DNA of 64,000 bases from the NCBI GenBank assembly GCA_038212215.1, contig JBBQUT010000004.1, forward strand, positions 144,871 through 208,870. Direction: 5' to 3'. Positions 50,273 to 59,212 of this stretch are shown here, piece by piece. The DNA is from JALZAI01 sp038212215. GTDB lineage: Bacteria; Actinomycetota; Actinomycetes; Mycobacteriales; Jatrophihabitantaceae. Every line of letters starts with the position of its first letter. The stretch's first letter is position 1. The position numbers and the translations under genes were made by a program. The notes beneath the pieces were generated by a model. The model was given only the letters and a program-made list of their open reading frames with translations. It did no database searches and was not told where the DNA came from.

Positions 50273-51508
50273 TCAGGACTTCAGGAAGTCCGGGACGTCG
50301 AGGTCGTCGTCGAGACTCACTGGGGCCCGCGACCCGTTCGTTGCCGCCGACGTGTAACTCGGCTGCGGTGGCGCCTGCGCCGGCTGCGACGCCGGAGTCG
50401 GGGCGGCAGTTGCTCCGTAACCGCCAGCGCTGAACCCGCCCGCGCGATAGCCGTTGCCTGCCCCGTAGCCGCCGGGCGCGTGCGCCGGCGCCGGGGGCTC
50501 GCTGCGGCGTGCTGCTGCGGCGTCCATCTCGCGTCGGATGTCGACCTTCTTGTACGGCAACTGGCCGCTGTCGAAACCTGCCGCGATGACGGTCACCTTG
50601 ACCTCGTCGCCGAGCGTGTCGTCGATGACGGCGCCGAAGATGATGTTTGCGTCCGGGTGCGCCGCTTCAGCGACGAGCGAGGCCGCCTCGTTGATCTCGA
50701 ACAGGCCGAGATCAGAGCCTCCATAAATCGACAGCAGCACCCCGTGCGCGCCGTCCATGCTCGCCTCGAGCAACGGGCTGGCGATGGCGATCTCAGCAGC
50801 CTGGCGCGCCCGGCTGTCCCCGCGCGCCGAGCCGATGCCCATCAGCGCAGAACCCGCGCCGCTCATCACGCTCTTCACGTCGGCAAAGTCGAGGTTGATC
50901 AAGCCTGGGGTGGTGATCAGATCAGTGATGCCCTGGACGCCCGACAGCAGCACCTGGTCCGCGCTGCGGAAGGCGTCCATGACGCTGACGTTGCGCTCGC
51001 TGATCTGCAGCAACCGGTCGTTGGGAATCACGATGAGGGTGTCGCACTCGGCCCGCAACGAGTCGATGCCGTCGTCGGCCTGCGAGGCGCGCTTCTTGCC
51101 CTCGAAACTGAACGGCCGGGTGACCACGCCGATGGTGAGGGCGCCGAGTTTGCGCGCGATGCTCGCGATGACCGGGGCGCCGCCCGTGCCGGTGCCGCCC
51201 CCCTCGCCCGCGGTGACGAAGACCATGTCAGCGCCCTTGAGCACCTCTTCGATCTCGTCGCGGTGGTCTTCAGCGGCTTTGCGGCCGACGTCGGGCTGCG
51301 CGCCGGCGCCAAGGCCGCGAGTCAGTTCACGGCCGACGTCGAGCTTGACATCTGCGTCGCTCATCAGCAGTGCTTGCGCGTCGGTGTTCACGGCGATGAA
51401 CTCGACGCCCTTGAGGCCGACCTCGATCATCCGGTTGACGGCATTCACGCCGCCGCCGCCGACACCGACGACCTTGATGACCGCCAGGTAGTTGTGCGGT
51501 GCTGTCAT
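50273..51508 (-). CDS. ftsZ: Cell division GTPase FtsZ
   Basis: 411 aa. The GTP-binding tubulin signature GGGTGTGGAPV is plain, after VVGVGGGGVNAVNRMIE; the T7 loop is in NLDFADVKSVM. A Pro/Ala/Tyr-rich linker leads to a conserved C-terminal peptide ending SLDDDLDVPDFLKS that docks SepF and other partners. AGGAG lies in front of the ATG. FtsZ builds the division ring. Confidence 0.98.
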   Translation of the reverse strand: MTAPHNYLAVIKVVGVGGGGVNAVNRMIEVGLKGVEFIAVNTDAQALLMSDADVKLDVGRELTRGLGAGAQPDVGRKAAEDHRDEIEEVLKGADMVFVTAGEGGGTGTGGAPVIASIARKLGALTIGVVTRPFSFEGKKRASQADDGIDSLRAECDTLIVIPNDRLLQISERNVSVMDAFRSADQVLLSGVQGITDLITTPGLINLDFADVKSVMSGAGSALMGIGSARGDSRARQAAEIAIASPLLEASMDGAHGVLLSIYGGSDLGLFEINEAASLVAEAAHPDANIIFGAVIDDTLGDEVKVTVIAAGFDSGQLPYKKVDIRREMDAAAARRSEPPAPAHAPGGYGAGNGYRAGGFSAGGYGATAAPTPASQPAQAPPQPSYTSAATNGSRAPVSLDDDLDVPDFLKS

Positions 51509-51728
51509 GGTGGCTCCTGTTTCCCCGTCCGGTGATGGCTGTTGCGATAACTCTCACCCTCAAGTAGACGCTTAACGTTATGTCAGGTTGGGGTGCTGAG
51601 ACCGAAGTTAGGCCGCACCCTTCGACTTTCTTCGCAGGCGCGCCGACGACACGCCGGACGGAGTCATATTTGCCTGCGCGGGTCGTCGCGCTTACTCGCT
51701 GGGTGGCGGTTCTTTCCCACGGCGGGGG
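51509..51728 (-). promoter_or_regulatory. ftsZ upstream region
   Basis: 220 bp between ftsQ and ftsZ, the only sizeable gap in the division cluster, so it should contain ftsZ-specific promoters. On the minus strand it has TAACGTTA (a palindrome) and CTTGAGGGTGAGAGTTATC flanked by a partly inverted CTCAGCACCCCAA. I cannot assign individual promoters or transcription factors. No ORF in it is believable. Confidence 0.55.
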
Positions 51729-52457
51729 TCAGCGGCTGAACGGCCGGTCAGGATCGGTGATGTCGAATTGCGTGCCGCCGCGCTGGAGAAGGGCGGGCAG
51801 AATCCGCGCCTTCGCCGAACTGCGGTCCGAGCTGCCCCACCGCACGACCCGGCCGTTCACGAGCAGCAGTGTGATCGCGCGCGCGTCCAAAGCCTGGATC
51901 GAGTCGACGCGGTTGAGCAGTCGGCGCGGCAGCGCGGCAGCCACTGTGGCGACCGCCTCGCCGATCGGGCGCGCGGCAGTGCCCTTCGCGACGACGAACA
52001 GTGGCAGGCCATGCGGACGACGAGCGACGGTGGCGTACTGCGCGCCCGTCCGATCGACCAGCAGGAAGCCCGCTGCGCTGCGCACCACACCGATCGGCAC
52101 CCGCTCGGACACGGTGATCAGAACGGTGGACGGGAAGGAGGTGGTGACCCGTGCTGCAGCGATCAGCGGGATCGTCTGTACCCGGTCGGCGGCGGCAGCG
52201 GTGTCCAGCCGGATCAGCGGCGCGCCGGCGTCGATGGCGGCGGCCCGGCGCACCTGTGCGGCGAGCGCGCCGCTCGCGCCGTGCACTGTGACCGTGCGCG
52301 CCGAGAACAGCGCGCTGAATGCGACGGCATACGTCGCCAATGCAGCGAGCACCACGACGAGGACCGCACCGAGAACGAGGCGGCGGCGCGAGCGATCTGG
52401 CGCCTCGACCTCGTCGTCTTCGGCTGTATCGTCCGGCGAGAACACGGTCGCACTCAC
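51729..52457 (-). CDS. ftsQ: Cell division protein FtsQ
   Basis: 242 aa from GTG 52457. A charged cytosolic start (DDTAEDDEVEAPDRSRRR) leads to one membrane helix (about 28-50), a POTRA domain starting FSARTVTVHGASG and the FtsQ domain with VTTSFPSTVLITVSERVPIGV. It links FtsL/FtsB-like proteins in the divisome. The frame is open to 52595, but that part is the repeat element read in another frame; the GTG overlaps the element ORF stop as GTGA. Confidence 0.94.
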   Translation of the reverse strand: MSATVFSPDDTAEDDEVEAPDRSRRRLVLGAVLVVVLAALATYAVAFSALFSARTVTVHGASGALAAQVRRAAAIDAGAPLIRLDTAAAADRVQTIPLIAAARVTTSFPSTVLITVSERVPIGVVRSAAGFLLVDRTGAQYATVARRPHGLPLFVVAKGTAARPIGEAVATVAAALPRRLLNRVDSIQALDARAITLLLVNGRVVRWGSSDRSSAKARILPALLQRGGTQFDITDPDRPFSR

Positions 52458-52549
52458 GCCCCAGCCTCGCTTCGCTCGTTCCGAGCCTCGCTTCGCTCGT
52501 TCGGGCGGCACAGCCCGATCACACTTGTTCGCTCGCAACCTTCGCTCAC
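52454..52549 (-). repeat. MIRU-like element between murC and ftsQ (21-bp internal duplication)
   Basis: GTG 52549 lies in the GTGA that ends murC and opens a 31-codon ORF (MSEGCERTSVIGLCRPNERS...), whose TGA overlaps the ftsQ GTG at 52457. It is the same element as at ileS (about 64 of 68 bases alike) plus a 21-bp repeat (aacgagcgaagcgaggct) that keeps the frame: 92 = 71 + 21 bp between starts. Both ends preserve GTGA overlaps. Confidence 0.9.
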
Positions 52550-54063
52550 GGCCGAGCCTCGCTGCCCTCGGCCGCACTGTGCTCGCAAGCGTCACGAATG
52601 TCGGAGCAGAGCAGGTACACGTTGCCGATTCCCATCGTCAGCACGAGATCTCCCGCTCGGGCAAGCCGGGCGACAAGGGCGGGGACGGCGCCGAAGCTCG
52701 GCTCGTGGATCACCTGTCCCGGTGGCAGCGAAATCAGATCGCTGATGGTCGCGCCGGTCACGCCCGGGATGGGTTCTTCGCGGGCCGGGAAGACGTCCAT
52801 CACGATAGCGATGTCGGCAAGGGCCATCGCGTCGGCGAACTCGCGCGCGAAGGTCTGCGTGCGGCTGTACGTGCCGGGCTGGAAGACCGCGATCAGCCGA
52901 GCGTCGCCAGCGACGGCTGTCCGCGCGGCCGTCAGCGATGCCGCGATTTCGGTGGGGTGATGTGCATAGTCGTCGTAGACGCGCACTCCCCCGCCCACCC
53001 CGTGCGACTCGAATCGGCGGTGCACCCCGCCGAAGTTCGCCCAGGCGGCGATGATGGTGTCCGCGGCGAGGCCGAGTTCGAGGGCGAGCGCCAGTGCGGC
53101 GGCGGCGTTGAGGGCCATATGCCTGCCGATCAGGGCGCCGACACGTACGTGCCGGCGACCGAGCACCGCCATGTCGATGTCGAACTCGACGGCATCGGGC
53201 AGCGTGAGCACGCTACTCACCCGCACGTCGGCGTCGGCGCTTTCGCCGTACGATCGCACCCGCCGGCCGGCTGCACGTGCGTACTCGGCGATCCGACGCG
53301 ACCCCGGATCGTCGGCGCAGGTCAGCACCAGCCCGTCGGCGTCGACGCGATCGACGAACTGCTCGAAGGCGCGGAAGATGCCTTCGAGGTCGCCGTGGTT
53401 CTCCAGATGATCGGCCTCGACGTTGGTGATCACCGCGAGCGCCGGGCGGGTCAGTAAAAACGAACCGTCGCTCTCGTCCGCCTCGACGATCGCGAGTTCA
53501 CCGGAGCCGAGGTGGGCGTTCCGGCCGGTCTCGTAGAGGTTGCCGCCGATCGCGAAGGACGGGTCGGCACCGCAGGCCTGCGCGCCGACGGCGAGCAGCG
53601 AGGTCGTCGTGGTTTTGCCGTGCGTGCCGGCGATCGCGACGCAGCGGCGGTCCTCGAGTGCCGCTGCCAATGCCGCCGCCCGGCGTAGCACGCGCATGCC
53701 GCTTTCGCGCGCGGCCACGAATTCCGGGTGATCGGGATTGATCGCGGTGGTGTAAACGAACGAGTCGATGCCCTTGAGATGCTCGACCGAGTGCCCGATC
53801 GCGATCGTTGCACCCAGCGCGCGCAGCGCGGCCACTCCTAAGGAGTCGCGTGCCTCGCAGCCGGTAACGACGATGCCGCGCTCGAGCAGAATTCGTGCCA
53901 ACCCGCTCGTTCCCGCGCCGGCGATCCCCATGATGTGCGTGCGACCGAGTTCGCTCAGCCGCGGGATCACGTCGGTCGCAGCGCTCTGCACGAGCCTGGC
54001 GCCAGGCGCCGACCAATTTTGGGGACGGCCCGCTGCGGCGTCCTGCGTGGGGCCCTCACTCAC
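52546..54063 (-). CDS. murC: UDP-N-acetylmuramate-L-alanine ligase
   Basis: 505 aa from GTG 54063. It has GIAGAGTSGLARILLERG, the ATP site GTHGKTTTTSLLA, EADESDGSFLLTRPALAVITNVEADHLENHG, and a C-terminal IAVFQPGTYSRTQTFAREFADAM. It adds L-Ala to UDP-MurNAc. The last residues RDACEHSAAEGSEARP do not look like MurC; they match parts of the short element (SEACE and SEAR blocks) in the element reading frame. Start and stop overlap element ORFs on both sides. Confidence 0.96.
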   Translation of the reverse strand: MSEGPTQDAAAGRPQNWSAPGARLVQSAATDVIPRLSELGRTHIMGIAGAGTSGLARILLERGIVVTGCEARDSLGVAALRALGATIAIGHSVEHLKGIDSFVYTTAINPDHPEFVAARESGMRVLRRAAALAAALEDRRCVAIAGTHGKTTTTSLLAVGAQACGADPSFAIGGNLYETGRNAHLGSGELAIVEADESDGSFLLTRPALAVITNVEADHLENHGDLEGIFRAFEQFVDRVDADGLVLTCADDPGSRRIAEYARAAGRRVRSYGESADADVRVSSVLTLPDAVEFDIDMAVLGRRHVRVGALIGRHMALNAAAALALALELGLAADTIIAAWANFGGVHRRFESHGVGGGVRVYDDYAHHPTEIAASLTAARTAVAGDARLIAVFQPGTYSRTQTFAREFADAMALADIAIVMDVFPAREEPIPGVTGATISDLISLPPGQVIHEPSFGAVPALVARLARAGDLVLTMGIGNVYLLCSDIRDACEHSAAEGSEARP

Positions 54064-54156
54064 GCCGAGCCTCGCTGCGCTCGGTCGGCGGCCAAGCCGA
54101 CTACATCGGTTCGCTCGCTGCGCTCACTCACGCTGAGCCTCGCTGCGCTCGCTCAC
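54060..54156 (-). repeat. MIRU-like element pair between murG and murC (one partial, one diverged)
   Basis: The murG TGA overlaps GTG 54156, which opens a 10-codon ORF (MSERSEAQRE) that looks like an element with its middle deleted. A second ORF of 23 codons starts at GTG 54131 (MSERSERTDVVGL...) and stops at 54060, overlapping the murC GTG 54063. The second start lies 8 nt inside the first ORF. So two element remnants form a chain of overlapping small ORFs from murG to murC. Confidence 0.8.
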
Positions 54157-55274
54157 CGGACGGTCCCCGGGAAACGCCGGTGCTCGGCGACGACGTTGAG
54201 GACGTGCTGGGCGAGGACGATGTCGGCGTCGCGCGCGCCAGTGGACGCCGCCCGCCGCGACATTTCCGGGAGGCGGGCGGGGTCGCTCATCACGCTGATG
54301 ACCTCGCGAGCGATCCAATCCGGTGTCAGGTCGGCGTCATCGACGAGCAGCCCACCGCCGGCCGCGACGATCGGTTCGGCGTTGAAGCGTTGCTCCGCGC
54401 CGCGCAACGGGAACGGCACGTAGGCCGCCGGCAGCCCCACCGCCGTCAGTTCCGCGCAGGTCATCGCGCCAGAGCGGCAGATGACGAAGTCGGCCGCGGC
54501 GTAGGCACGTTGCATGCCGTCGACGTAGGGCACGACGACGTAGGGGGGCGTTCCGTCAGCCACCGAGACGGCGTTGTTCGGGCCGACGATGTGCAATACC
54601 TGGATCCCCGCGGCGCGCAGTTGCTGCACCGATGATGACACCGCCCAGTTGATTGCGCGCGCCCCCTGCGAGCCGCCGGTGACCAGCAGCACGAGGCCGT
54701 CCGGGTCGAGCCCGAAATGTGCACGCGCACCGGCGCGTTCCGCAGCGCGGTCGAGGGTCGCGATCGCCGGCCTCAGCGGGATACCGATCGCCGTCGCGTG
54801 GCGCAATCTGACCGAGGCCGACGCCGTGAATACATGGGGAGTCATCCGGGCAGCGACCCGATTGGCGACGCCCGGACGCGCGTTGGCCTCGTGGATCACG
54901 ATCGGGATGCCCCGCCGGCGCGCCGCCACGTAGGCGGGCATCGCGACGTAGCCGCCGAAGCCCACGACGACCTCGGCGTCGACGCGCTCGAGTACCGCCG
55001 ACACCGCACGCACCGAAGCACGCAAACGCCCGGGAGTCGCGATGAGCGCGCGATTGAGCGTGCGCGGCAGCGGGACCGGCGGGATCAATTCCAGCGGGTA
55101 GCCGCGGGCCGGGATGAGCGTGGTGTCTAACCCGCGTTCGGTGCCGAGAGCGGTGATCACCGCGCGCGGGTCGAGGCGGCGCAGCGCGTCCGCGAAATTC
55201 ATCGCCGGTTCGATGTGACCCGCCGAGTGGCCACCAGCCACGACGACGCGGGGTGCCTCGGCGGGTGCGTTCAC
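54153..55274 (-). CDS. murG: UDP-GlcNAc:undecaprenyl-PP-MurNAc-pentapeptide GlcNAc transferase
   Basis: 373 aa GT28 enzyme. VVVAGGHSAGHIEPAMNFA is the N-terminal glycine loop (with GGHSAGH rather than the more usual GGGTAGH), GFGGYVAMPAYVAARRRGIP, VTGGSQGARAINW and ICRSGAMTCAELTAVGLP. It makes lipid II at the inner face of the membrane. GTG 55274 overlaps the ftsW stop (GTGA). Confidence 0.97.
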   Translation of the reverse strand: MNAPAEAPRVVVAGGHSAGHIEPAMNFADALRRLDPRAVITALGTERGLDTTLIPARGYPLELIPPVPLPRTLNRALIATPGRLRASVRAVSAVLERVDAEVVVGFGGYVAMPAYVAARRRGIPIVIHEANARPGVANRVAARMTPHVFTASASVRLRHATAIGIPLRPAIATLDRAAERAGARAHFGLDPDGLVLLVTGGSQGARAINWAVSSSVQQLRAAGIQVLHIVGPNNAVSVADGTPPYVVVPYVDGMQRAYAAADFVICRSGAMTCAELTAVGLPAAYVPFPLRGAEQRFNAEPIVAAGGGLLVDDADLTPDWIAREVISVMSDPARLPEMSRRAASTGARDADIVLAQHVLNVVAEHRRFPGTVR

Positions 55275-56779
55275 CGCGATCTCCGTGGGCCGTCAGTTCC
55301 TGTCGCCCGTATCGTGCCACTCGGCCTGATCGGTTGCTTCGCCGGCACCTTGCGCGGCGTGCTTCCCGCTGCTGGCCGGGCCTGCTCTGCTGCCCTTAGT
55401 GGCGCCTTCGCTCGGGCCTGCGCCGCTGCGCGGGCCGGCGCGTTCGCTGTGGCGGGCCGACGCCGGGGCGGTATGTACTGGCGCGGCAAAGGCAGCCGTA
55501 GCCAGCGCTGCAACCGTGACCGCCGACCCCATCGCTCGTCACGGCGCGCGGCGGCTACCGCGGGGGACTCGTGCCGGGCGAAGGAGACCAGCATGCCGAG
55601 CACGAAGAATGACGCCAGCAGCGACGTCCCACCCGCGGAAATGAAGGGCAGCGGGATGCCGGTCACCGGCAGCAGGCCCGTCACATACCCGATGTTGATG
55701 ACCGCCTGGCCCGAGAGCCAGACGGTCGCGGCGCCCGCAACGAGGCGCACGAACGGGTCGGCGCTGCGCCGCGCCACGCGCATGCCGGCGTAGGCAAAGG
55801 TGGCAAACAATCCGAGGACGGCGAGGCAGCCTAGCAAGCCGAGTTCCTCGCCGACGATCGCGAACACGAAGTCTGAGTTAGCGTTCGGCACCCAGCCGTA
55901 CTTCGAGGTGCCTTGCCCGAGGCCGACCCCGAAGAATCCACCGGAGGCGAGCGCGTAGATCCCTTCGACGGTGTGAAAGCCTGCTCCGTTCGCATGCTTG
56001 AACGGATCGGTGAACGAGGTCAACCGCGCCAGCCGGTACGGTGCGGCCACCGCAAGGGCCGTGATCGCCAGCCCGACGAGCCCGACCACGACGGCGAAAT
56101 ACCGGATCGGCATGCCGACCATCCACAGCAGGCCGAGCAGGATCAGCATGTAGCAACACGTCGTGCCCAGATCGGGTTCCAGCATGACCAGCAGGGCTAC
56201 AAGCGCGAAGCCCGGGACCAGCGGTAGGAACAGATGCCGCGCTCGGCGCAACGTGCCGAGTTGCTGCTTGCGGGCGAGCAGGTCCGCGCCCCACAGCAGG
56301 ACGCCGATCTTGGCCAGTTCCGACGGCTGCACCTGCATCGGTCCGATGTCGATCCAGCGGCGGGCACCGAACACCCCGAACCCGACGCCGGGGATGAGCA
56401 CCGCTACGAGCGCGGCGACACCGAGCATCAGTAGCGGGTACGCCAGCAGCCGATAGGCACGCGGCGACAGGCGCAGCGCCACCCAGAAGATCGGGATGCC
56501 GATCGCGACGAAGATGGCCTCCTTGATGACCTGCGTCCAGATCGAGGCGCCGCTGCCGTCGTGTGAAGCGGCGATCGTCGTCGATGCCGCCATGAGGATG
56601 CCGAAGCCCAGCAGGCCGGCGCCGGCGAGCAGCAATAGCTGCACCGAGGCGAAGGGGCGTTGCAGAAAGGCCTGGCCGCCGGGTGCCTCGTGGCGTACTG
56701 ACCTGCGTACCCGATCGAGCACGGCGGCAGATTGCCTGCGCACGCGGTGTCCTTCGCTCGCCCGCTCGACCTGGGTCAT
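55271..56779 (-). CDS. ftsW: SEDS peptidoglycan polymerase FtsW
   Basis: 502 aa, about 10 membrane helices from residue 47 to 415. Conserved SEDS stretches: GARRWIDIGPMQVQPSELAKI, EPDLGTTCCYMLILLG, NANSDFVFAIVGEELGLLG and TGIPLPFISAGGTSLLASF. The last 90 residues are a basic, alanine-rich cytosolic tail. FtsW polymerises lipid II with FtsI. ATG 56779 overlaps the murD TGA (ATGA). Confidence 0.96.
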   Translation of the reverse strand: MTQVERASEGHRVRRQSAAVLDRVRRSVRHEAPGGQAFLQRPFASVQLLLLAGAGLLGFGILMAASTTIAASHDGSGASIWTQVIKEAIFVAIGIPIFWVALRLSPRAYRLLAYPLLMLGVAALVAVLIPGVGFGVFGARRWIDIGPMQVQPSELAKIGVLLWGADLLARKQQLGTLRRARHLFLPLVPGFALVALLVMLEPDLGTTCCYMLILLGLLWMVGMPIRYFAVVVGLVGLAITALAVAAPYRLARLTSFTDPFKHANGAGFHTVEGIYALASGGFFGVGLGQGTSKYGWVPNANSDFVFAIVGEELGLLGCLAVLGLFATFAYAGMRVARRSADPFVRLVAGAATVWLSGQAVINIGYVTGLLPVTGIPLPFISAGGTSLLASFFVLGMLVSFARHESPAVAAARRDERWGRRSRLQRWLRLPLPRQYIPPRRRPATANAPARAAAQARAKAPLRAAEQARPAAGSTPRKVPAKQPIRPSGTIRATGTDGPRRSR

Positions 56780-58128
56780 GCGGTGGCGAGGTCGCGCGCG
56801 GCGGCTTCGAACGCTCGTCCCCGTGCGGAGTAGTCGGTGAACATGTCGTAGGACGCGCCGGCGGGCGCGAGCAGCACGGTGTCGCCCGGACGGGCGAGTC
56901 CGACCGCGGCGCGTACGACATGCTGCATCGCTTCATCGTCGCCGGTCGCAACCTCGATGAGCGGTATCTGCGGAGCGTGTCGCCGCACCGCGTCGGCGAT
57001 GATCGCCCGGTCAACGCCCAACAGCACGACCCCCGCAAGCCGCGGTGCAACCTCAGCGACCAGATCGTCCACGTTCGCCCCCTTCAGTTGCCCGCCGGCG
57101 ATCCAGACGATGCGCGGGTAGGCGAGCAGGGAGCCACGCGCGGCATGCGCGTTGGTGGCCTTGCTGTCGTCGACGTAGGCGACGCCGGCGGCCTCGAACA
57201 GCAGTTGGTTGCGGTGGGCGTCGGGCACGAACGCGCGAAGACCCCGCGCAACGGCGTCACCTCCGGCGAAGCGGTCGGTAAGCGCAGCAGCGGCGAGAGC
57301 GTTCGCGACGTTGTGCGCGCCGGGGGGGCGGACGTCCGCGACGGGCAGCAATTCGCTGCCGTAAGCGTCGACGAGCATCCCGGCCCGCACACCGTAGCTG
57401 CCCGGTGCGGGCTCGCCGAGGGTAAAGCCGAGCGTGCCGGTCGTGCGGGTGAGCCGGCTCATCAGCGCCGGGTCGTCGAGATTCACGACGGCGACGTCCG
57501 CCTGCCACGCCTTGAGCTTCGCAGCGGTGTAGGCGGCCATCGACCCGTGCCAGTCGAGGTGGTCCTCGGCGAGGTTGAGCACGGCGCCGGCGGCTGCGCG
57601 GATCGTCGAGGACCAGTACAGCTGGTAGCTCGACATCTCGACCACGAGCACGTCGTAGGGCTGCGCCGCGGTCACCGCGTCGATCACCGATACTCCGACA
57701 TTGCCGACGGCCAACGCGCGTAGGCCGGCCGCCCGCAGGATCGCTTCCGCCATCCGCACAGTCGTCGTCTTGCCGTTGGTGCCGGTGACGACGAGCCACG
57801 GGGCGGCCCGCCCGTTACGCAGCCGCCACGCGAACTCGACCTCGCCGAGTACCTCGATGCCACGCGCCGCGGCATGAACCAGAAGCGGGTGAGTCGGCGG
57901 GAAGCCGGGCGAGGTCACGACCAACGACACGTCTGGCGGCAGCGTCTCGGGCGTGCCGACGAACTCGGCCCCGGCGTCGATCAAGTCCGAACTGCCCGGG
58001 GGACGTGCGCGGTCGGACAGCAGCACCCGCGCGCCGCGTGCGAGCAGGGCCCGGGCAGCCGACTGTCCGGCGAACCGGACCCCGCACACGAGCACGGTCG
58101 CGCTGTCCAGCGCGAGGGGGTCACCCAT
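56776..58128 (-). CDS. murD: UDP-N-acetylmuramoylalanine-D-glutamate ligase
   Basis: 450 aa from ATG 58128, overlapping the mraY stop by 8 nt (ATGGGTGA); an earlier in-frame codon at 58170 would add 14 residues unlike MurD. Motifs: VTGTNGKTTTVRMAEAIL, EMSSYQLYWS, LNLAEDHLDWHGSMAAY and DDSKATNAHAA. It adds D-Glu. In the cluster it lies between mraY and ftsW as usual. Confidence 0.96.
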   Translation of the reverse strand: MGDPLALDSATVLVCGVRFAGQSAARALLARGARVLLSDRARPPGSSDLIDAGAEFVGTPETLPPDVSLVVTSPGFPPTHPLLVHAAARGIEVLGEVEFAWRLRNGRAAPWLVVTGTNGKTTTVRMAEAILRAAGLRALAVGNVGVSVIDAVTAAQPYDVLVVEMSSYQLYWSSTIRAAAGAVLNLAEDHLDWHGSMAAYTAAKLKAWQADVAVVNLDDPALMSRLTRTTGTLGFTLGEPAPGSYGVRAGMLVDAYGSELLPVADVRPPGAHNVANALAAAALTDRFAGGDAVARGLRAFVPDAHRNQLLFEAAGVAYVDDSKATNAHAARGSLLAYPRIVWIAGGQLKGANVDDLVAEVAPRLAGVVLLGVDRAIIADAVRRHAPQIPLIEVATGDDEAMQHVVRAAVGLARPGDTVLLAPAGASYDMFTDYSARGRAFEAAARDLATA

Positions 58129-59212
58129 TGCCGATGAAGTCCGCGTAGAACAGGCCCATCCCGAAGGCAACGGCGATGCCGGCGACGATCCAGAAGCGCA
58201 CGATGATCGTCACCTCCTCCCACCCACTGAGCTCGAAGTGGTGGTGCAGGGGTGCCATGCGGAACACCCGCCGACCGGTTCCGGTGCGAATCCGGGTGTA
58301 TTTGAACCAGCCGGTCTGGATGATGCCCGAGAGCGTCACGGCCGCGAACAGCCCGCCCAGCACGAGAAGCAGCAATTCGGTACGCGTCAAGATCGCCAGG
58401 CCCGCCATCAGCCCACCGAGAGCCATCGACCCGGTGTCACCCATAAAAACCTGGGCGGGTGAGGCGTTCCACCAGAGGAACCCGAAGCACGCCGCCATCG
58501 CCGACGCGGCGACAAGCGAGACGTCGAGCGGGTCGCGCACGATGTAACACCCGCCGACCGGGTTGGTGCCGCACGGATTGCGGTACTGCAGGAACGAGAT
58601 CAGCGTGAACGCGCCGAACACCATCGCTGCGGCCCCCGCGGCCAGTCCGTCGAGGCCGTCAGTCAGGTTCACCGCGTTCGAGGTAGCGGCGACAATGATG
58701 TAGGCGAGTACCACGAAGCCGATGGAGCCCAGGCCCAGCACGCTGATGTCGCGGACGTAGGACAGATGCGTCGACGCGGGCGTCAGGCCGAGGCCGTTGC
58801 GAAACTGCAGCGCGAGGATGCCGAACGCAACACCGACGAGCAACTGCCCGCCGAACTTGGCACGGGCCCGCAGCCCGAGGTTGCGCTGCCTGCGGATCTT
58901 GATGAAGTCGTCGAGGAAGCCGACCCCGCCGAGGCCGACCAGCAACAAAAGCAACAACAACCCGGACGCCTTCGGACCACCGCCGCCGTTGATCGCGATC
59001 GAAATGTGCGCCGAGGCGTAACCGAGCACGGTCGAACCGATGATCACGACGCCGCCCATCGTCGGCGTCCCTCGCTTGACCAGGTGCGTCTGCGGGCCGT
59101 CGTCGCGAATCTCCTGACCGAAGCCGCGGCGCCGGAAGAACGCCACGACGAGCGGGGTGAGCAGGATCGAGGAGAGCAGCGCCACGACGGTGCAGAGCAG
59201 GATCGTCTTCAC
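58121..59212 (-). CDS. mraY: Phospho-N-acetylmuramoyl-pentapeptide transferase
   Basis: 363 aa, 10 membrane helices. GTPTMGGVVII, GFLDDFIKIRRQRNLGL, NAVNLTDGLDGLAAG and FMGDTGSMALGGL contain the catalytic aspartates; RMAPLHHHFELSGWEE is the HHH motif. It makes lipid I. GTG 59212 overlaps the murF stop (GTGA). Confidence 0.98.
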   Translation of the reverse strand: MKTILLCTVVALLSSILLTPLVVAFFRRRGFGQEIRDDGPQTHLVKRGTPTMGGVVIIGSTVLGYASAHISIAINGGGGPKASGLLLLLLLVGLGGVGFLDDFIKIRRQRNLGLRARAKFGGQLLVGVAFGILALQFRNGLGLTPASTHLSYVRDISVLGLGSIGFVVLAYIIVAATSNAVNLTDGLDGLAAGAAAMVFGAFTLISFLQYRNPCGTNPVGGCYIVRDPLDVSLVAASAMAACFGFLWWNASPAQVFMGDTGSMALGGLMAGLAILTRTELLLLVLGGLFAAVTLSGIIQTGWFKYTRIRTGTGRRVFRMAPLHHHFELSGWEEVTIIVRFWIVAGIAVAFGMGLFYADFIGNG

